From contig CP136063.1 in NCBI GenBank assembly GCA_032622095.1, positions 68,587,897 to 68,651,896 on the forward strand: 64,000 nt of DNA, given 5' to 3'. The notes under the pieces were generated by a model. That model had not been told where the DNA came from. It ran no database searches and saw nothing but the letters and a program-made list of their open reading frames with translations. Source of the stretch: Siphonodentalium dalli (lineage: Eukaryota; Mollusca; Scaphopoda; Gadilida; Siphonodentaliidae). Position numbers and translations under genes: made by a program. The stretch's first letter is position 1. Every line of letters starts with the position of its first letter. Shown here piece by piece: positions 60,925 to 64,000 of this stretch.

Positions 60925-61265
60925 GCTTTGTGATTATGATACAGTAAGCTACCCATGGTTCGAGTGGATTGTGATAATGAGACAGTAAAGCTACACATGG
61001 TTCGATTGGATTGTGATAATGAGACAGTAACGCTACACATGGTTCGAGTGGATTGTGATAATGAGACAGTAAAGCTACACATGGTTTGAGTGGATTGCGA
61101 TTATGAAACAGTAAATCTACACATGCTTCCAGTGGGTTGTGATTATGTCAGAGTAAAGTTACACATTCGACTGGATTGTGATTATGAGACAGTAATGCTA
61201 TGTATGGTTCACATTTTAATTTGCCAACTAAGCGAGTGGATTGTGATGAGACAGTAAAGCTACAC
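60925..61265. repeat. Intronic minisatellite, about eight copies of a 42-bp unit
   Basis: Unit GATTGTGATAATGAGACAGT followed by AAAGCTACACATGGTTCGAGTG. Copies lie near 60,929, 60,968, 61,010, 61,052, 61,094, 61,136, 61,169 and 61,230. Later ones are degenerate, and an extra 20-25 bp is inserted before the last. Confidence 0.9.
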
Positions 61266-61523
61266 GTGGGTCACTTTTTTTTTATTGGCACATATTGATT
61301 TTAGTGAAGTCGCCCTCTCGTTCATAGTATATGTGTTGATCACGTGTTTATGTGGATATATCACACAGTCTTGTGGGTGGGTAAATCACGCAGTATTTTC
61401 ATGCCAAGATTATTTCTGTTGAAGCCCACGTTTTCAGTTGCCGTTTAACAATCTAATCGTCTCTATTATGTTGAGGAAAACTGATCTCAGTTCAAATTTA
61501 AATAGCTTTTAACTTGTTTTCAG

Positions 61524-61550
61524 GATGGAGCTGGGTGACATGGAGATGGG
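61524..61550 (+). CDS. Micro-exon, 27 bp
   Basis: Between TTGTTTTCAG and GTAAGTAAT lies a 27-bp exon. In phase 1 it encodes WSWVTWRW, eight full codons with a shared codon at each end. It links the antistasin block to the WSC block in frame. Tryptophan-rich linkers of this kind are unusual. The call rests on good splice sites, length a multiple of three and the matching phase. Confidence 0.6.
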
Positions 61551-62067
61551 GTAAGTAATTTATAACTTTTCACTTGGAAACTGTGACATACAATCCTCAC
61601 AACTTGTATCAAAGATGCGATTGATTTCCTGTTGACTTTGTCTATATCGTACAGAATATTCCGTCTCGAAGTTATTTTATATTTGTTTCACCTATGATTT
61701 ACAAATTGGATTCTCTCATTCAGTTATAAAAGTATATACTTGGCAGGTCTTTTATTCAGTTAGAATGATGTCAAGGAAATATGAGTGGAAGACACCCAGA
61801 CAAATGGCAAAATATTAAAACAAGTCACAAGTGCAACATGATTGCTATTAATTGTTTGGAAATGTTCAGATAATAATTGAACATATTTTAAGTGATAACT
61901 ACTTGTCAATGAGTATTTAGTAATTAAAGGGTTAATTGTTGACATATTGAACTGGATTATCACATATATCATGTTGTTTATTATTATTTTATATAGAAAA
62001 GTATAGTATGCAGATAGATATAAGAAGCTATGTATTTTGCTAACAAATATATTTTTTCTCTTTCCAG

Positions 62068-62085
62068 GATATACAAGACATCGCG
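62068..62085 (+). CDS. Micro-exon, 18 bp
   Basis: Between TCTTTCCAG and GTAAGTTT lies an 18-bp exon, phase 1 on both ends, coding YTRHR between shared codons. It continues the linker as ..RWGYTRHRVKYRYVGC into the WSC domain. Very short, but both splice sites are strong. Confidence 0.55.
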
Positions 62086-62677
62086 GTAAGTTTATGATTC
62101 TAATTCTTATTCCATTATAATAATTAAAACGATAATTGATAATAATTAAAATAAGAGCATGCTCTTTCTATTATGTTATGTTCCTTCTATTTCGTAATAA
62201 TAGTTTAAGAAGACTGGTATGATTTTCCAGTTGTATACCGACTGCGAGCACCTTACGCAGCTTTAATCGTCAACTCATAATTCTGTCATGCATGATTTGA
62301 CTGCCAAAAAAAGCGTTATTTGAAAACAACCAATTTATCGCTGAGAGTGATGGGCTGAATATCAATCATATTTGGGTGTAGAAACGACATTGCATGCTGT
62401 TGAATGGTCAATGCAGTAAGCGGCCGGCAAAGATGTTGGTTGGTAAATATATCTGCCAATAATTGTTTGATTGACATCTGTGAAAATTTCAATTGGTTTG
62501 AAAATGAATACATACATGAAAGTATGACCGGAAAACGACGTCCTTTGCTGATTTGCTACAATACATGGCCAGTTGCTATATTTAGGATTAATATATTTTA
62601 TATAATATATTCCTGTGTCACTATGTTACTTCATTTACACATAACTGATGCGAACTTTTGTTTGATTATATTCACAG

Positions 62678-62797
62678 TAAAATACCGATATGTTGGATGC
62701 TACAAAGACAACCGCAGAAGGGATCTCCCTAAGGCATTCAAAGTTTTCAAGAGGACTAACTCCATTAAGATATGTGCACAACATTGCGCTAAGAAAA
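62678..62797 (+). CDS. WSC domain exon A
   Basis: A 120-bp exon (ATATTCACAG before, GTAAATATG after), phase 1-1. It encodes KYRYVGCYKDNRRRDLPKAF and then the ICAQHC motif: the N-terminal half of a WSC domain (YxGCYxDN...RDLP...C...C), with the first three of eight cysteines. Confidence 0.8.
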
Positions 62798-63598
62798 GTA
62801 AATATGAAATTAGATAAACCTGACAGTTTCTGAAAATTTCTGGTTCTTACAGCTCCAGCTCTAAAAATTTAGGAACAATATCCTGTCAAACAATTATTAC
62901 TGTTGTATTATATATTCCACGTGTTGCAAAGGTATTTTGTCCAATTTTGTGGGTTGCGATGCAGTCCCTGTAGGCCAATGTAAAACATATTTGTTGTTCA
63001 GTTTCACAACCTACTCTGGTTAAATTCCATACCTTACAGTTTTTTTCATGGTTTTCAAGAAAATTGTTTTTAAAAAAAACAATTCAAGGTCTCAGAATTA
63101 TGTTTTGTTATCTTGTAAGAATTGTGTGTATTACTGATTGTACAAGGAAAATCAAAACTAATATTATGGAAATCTGGCAGAAGACATTAAAAGCCATCAG
63201 AATATGTCAAATAAAAACATTTGATTTTGAGCCTACATCGATATTCCCTAATGATTTTTGACATGTAACCCAAACCAGGTATTTACATCTATTCGTACTA
63301 ATATAAATAGTTTTACTGGAAGGTTTTAGTTAGGAACGTAGCTAGAAAATAGTTCTCAACTTTATTCAGTCATTTAAATACCATAATAAACAAGAAAAAT
63401 CACATTAGTGAAAAACTTCGGCACATTAGCTCACATTGGACAGTAACCGTTAACTACGTATTTGCCATGTTTGAGATCATCTCGAGACCTGTACACATAT
63501 GTCGAGCCTTGTACATAAATCAAAACTGAATTGTAACCATAGCAACAGTATATTTTTATTATATTTTTCATGACTGTCATAATTGATTTTTTTTGTAG

Positions 63599-63766
63599 AT
63601 TATAGATACTTCGGTCTTCAATATACAAACCAATGCTTCTGTGGTAACAAGTATGGACGTTATGGAAAACTCCCGGAAAGAAAATGTATGAGGAAATGTC
63701 CAGGCTCTCGCGGCAAATGTGGTGGAGTATGGGCTCAGAATATTTACGAACTCGGCAAAAGATCAT
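63599..63766 (+). CDS. WSC domain exon B
   Basis: A 168-bp exon after TTTTTTTTGTAG and before GTTAGT, phase 1-1. It encodes YRYFGLQYTNQCFCGNKYG, KLPERKCMRKCPGS and KCGGVWAQNIYEL: the C-terminal half of the WSC domain with five more cysteines. The split between cysteines 3 and 4 and the CFCGN and CGG motifs are standard. The gene continues to the right, because this is an internal phase-1 exon with no stop before its donor. Confidence 0.82.
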
Positions 63767-63804
63767 GTTAGTAATATCAATATGGATAGATCCGGGATTC
63801 TTGT

Positions 63805-64000
63805 TGACACGGTCCGGGTTCCTTGTCGATTCAGTCTGAATTTATTGAAGACACAGCCCATGTTTTTCTCGTGGACATGATCTGAGTTTATTGAGGACAC
63901 GGTCTGGGTTTCTTGTGGACATGATCTGAGTTTATTGTTGATATGGTCTGAGTTTACTGAGGATACAGTGTGGGTTTCTTGAAGACAACATAAGTGTTTC
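63805..64000. repeat. Degenerate minisatellite of about 30 bp at the right edge
   Basis: Repeated words 'GGACA(C/T)GGTC(C/T)GGGTTTCTTG' alternate with 'GGACATGATCTGAGTTTATTG'. The array runs out of the window. Confidence 0.8.

Larger units (their letters stand above)
44676..63766 (+). other. Multi-exon gene for an antistasin-domain plus WSC-domain protein (3' and 5' ends not found)
   Basis: Ten exons fit one transcript on the plus strand: six antistasin-like exons (44,676; 47,315; 50,082; 52,848; 55,611; 58,376), two micro-exons (61,524; 62,068) and two WSC exons (62,678; 63,599). All are flanked by AG/GT and all are phase 1 at both ends, so they join in frame in any combination. Antistasin domains are small cysteine-rich protease-inhibitor folds, first known from leeches. 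WSC domains are eight-cysteine extracellular, often carbohydrate-binding modules. Together they suggest a secreted or cell-surface protein of the extracellular matrix or immune type, which is inference. A signal peptide exon and the end of the gene were not identified. The introns contain minisatellites at 45,870-46,420 and 60,925-61,265. Confidence 0.72.

Overview
This window is eukaryotic, most likely from a mollusc or another lophotrochozoan. The support is indirect: an antistasin-like plus WSC-domain gene split into small phase-1 exons with GT-AG borders, a BIR/RING inhibitor-of-apoptosis relative, a non-LTR retrotransposon, several TIR DNA transposons and MITEs, and long satellite arrays. 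No species can be named from the sequence alone.

Region 1 (1-25,288) is dominated by a GC-rich satellite with a monomer of about 141 bp. It forms one array from the left edge to 14,793, which continues out of the window, and a second from 20,984 to 25,288. A 1,005-bp DNA transposon (21,442-22,446) with inverted ends and a perfect 9-bp target duplication splits the second array. Monomer variants recur in a fixed order (higher-order repeats), and large blocks have been duplicated recently. The many open frames in the satellite arise because the period is close to a multiple of three; I do not treat them as genes. A 6.2-kb non-satellite block (14,794-20,983) carries two compact, intronless and broken genes: a BIR-RING apoptosis-inhibitor relative (frameshifts, a 37-bp duplication, a missing RING ligand) and a double PC4-domain protein with one in-frame TAA. 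The second has a tight CCAAT/CRE/TATA promoter and polyadenylation signals.

Region 2 (25,289-39,075) is a nest of mobile DNA. A family of AT-rich repeat modules (25,370-28,000, with one more copy at 38,790-39,075) appears to be interrupted by a 9.3-kb element with inverted ends of about 180 bp (29,449-38,763). At its left edge is a 354-bp palindromic MITE. Inside is a dead LINE on the minus strand (31,624-36,096; endonuclease, reverse transcriptase and C-terminal zinc knuckle). The LINE is itself interrupted by a 957-bp TTAA-flanked, piggyBac-type MITE whose removal restores the reading frame. That is three or four levels of nesting.

Region 3 (39,076-44,560) holds no recognisable gene. It contains small degenerate repeats and a 371-bp hAT-type MITE with 15-bp TIRs and an 8-bp target duplication (7 of 8 matching).

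Region 4 (44,560-64,000) is the only convincing living gene: a plus-strand, multi-exon secreted-type protein. Six exons of 93-96 bp each encode one six-cysteine antistasin-like domain. The last five lie in a five-fold tandem duplication with a unit of about 2,765 bp (46,683-60,450). Two micro-exons (27 and 18 bp) and two exons encoding one eight-cysteine WSC domain follow. Every exon is phase 1 at both ends, so each can be duplicated or skipped without shifting the frame. The first coding exon and the 3' end were not found; the gene probably extends beyond the right edge. Three minisatellites lie in its introns.
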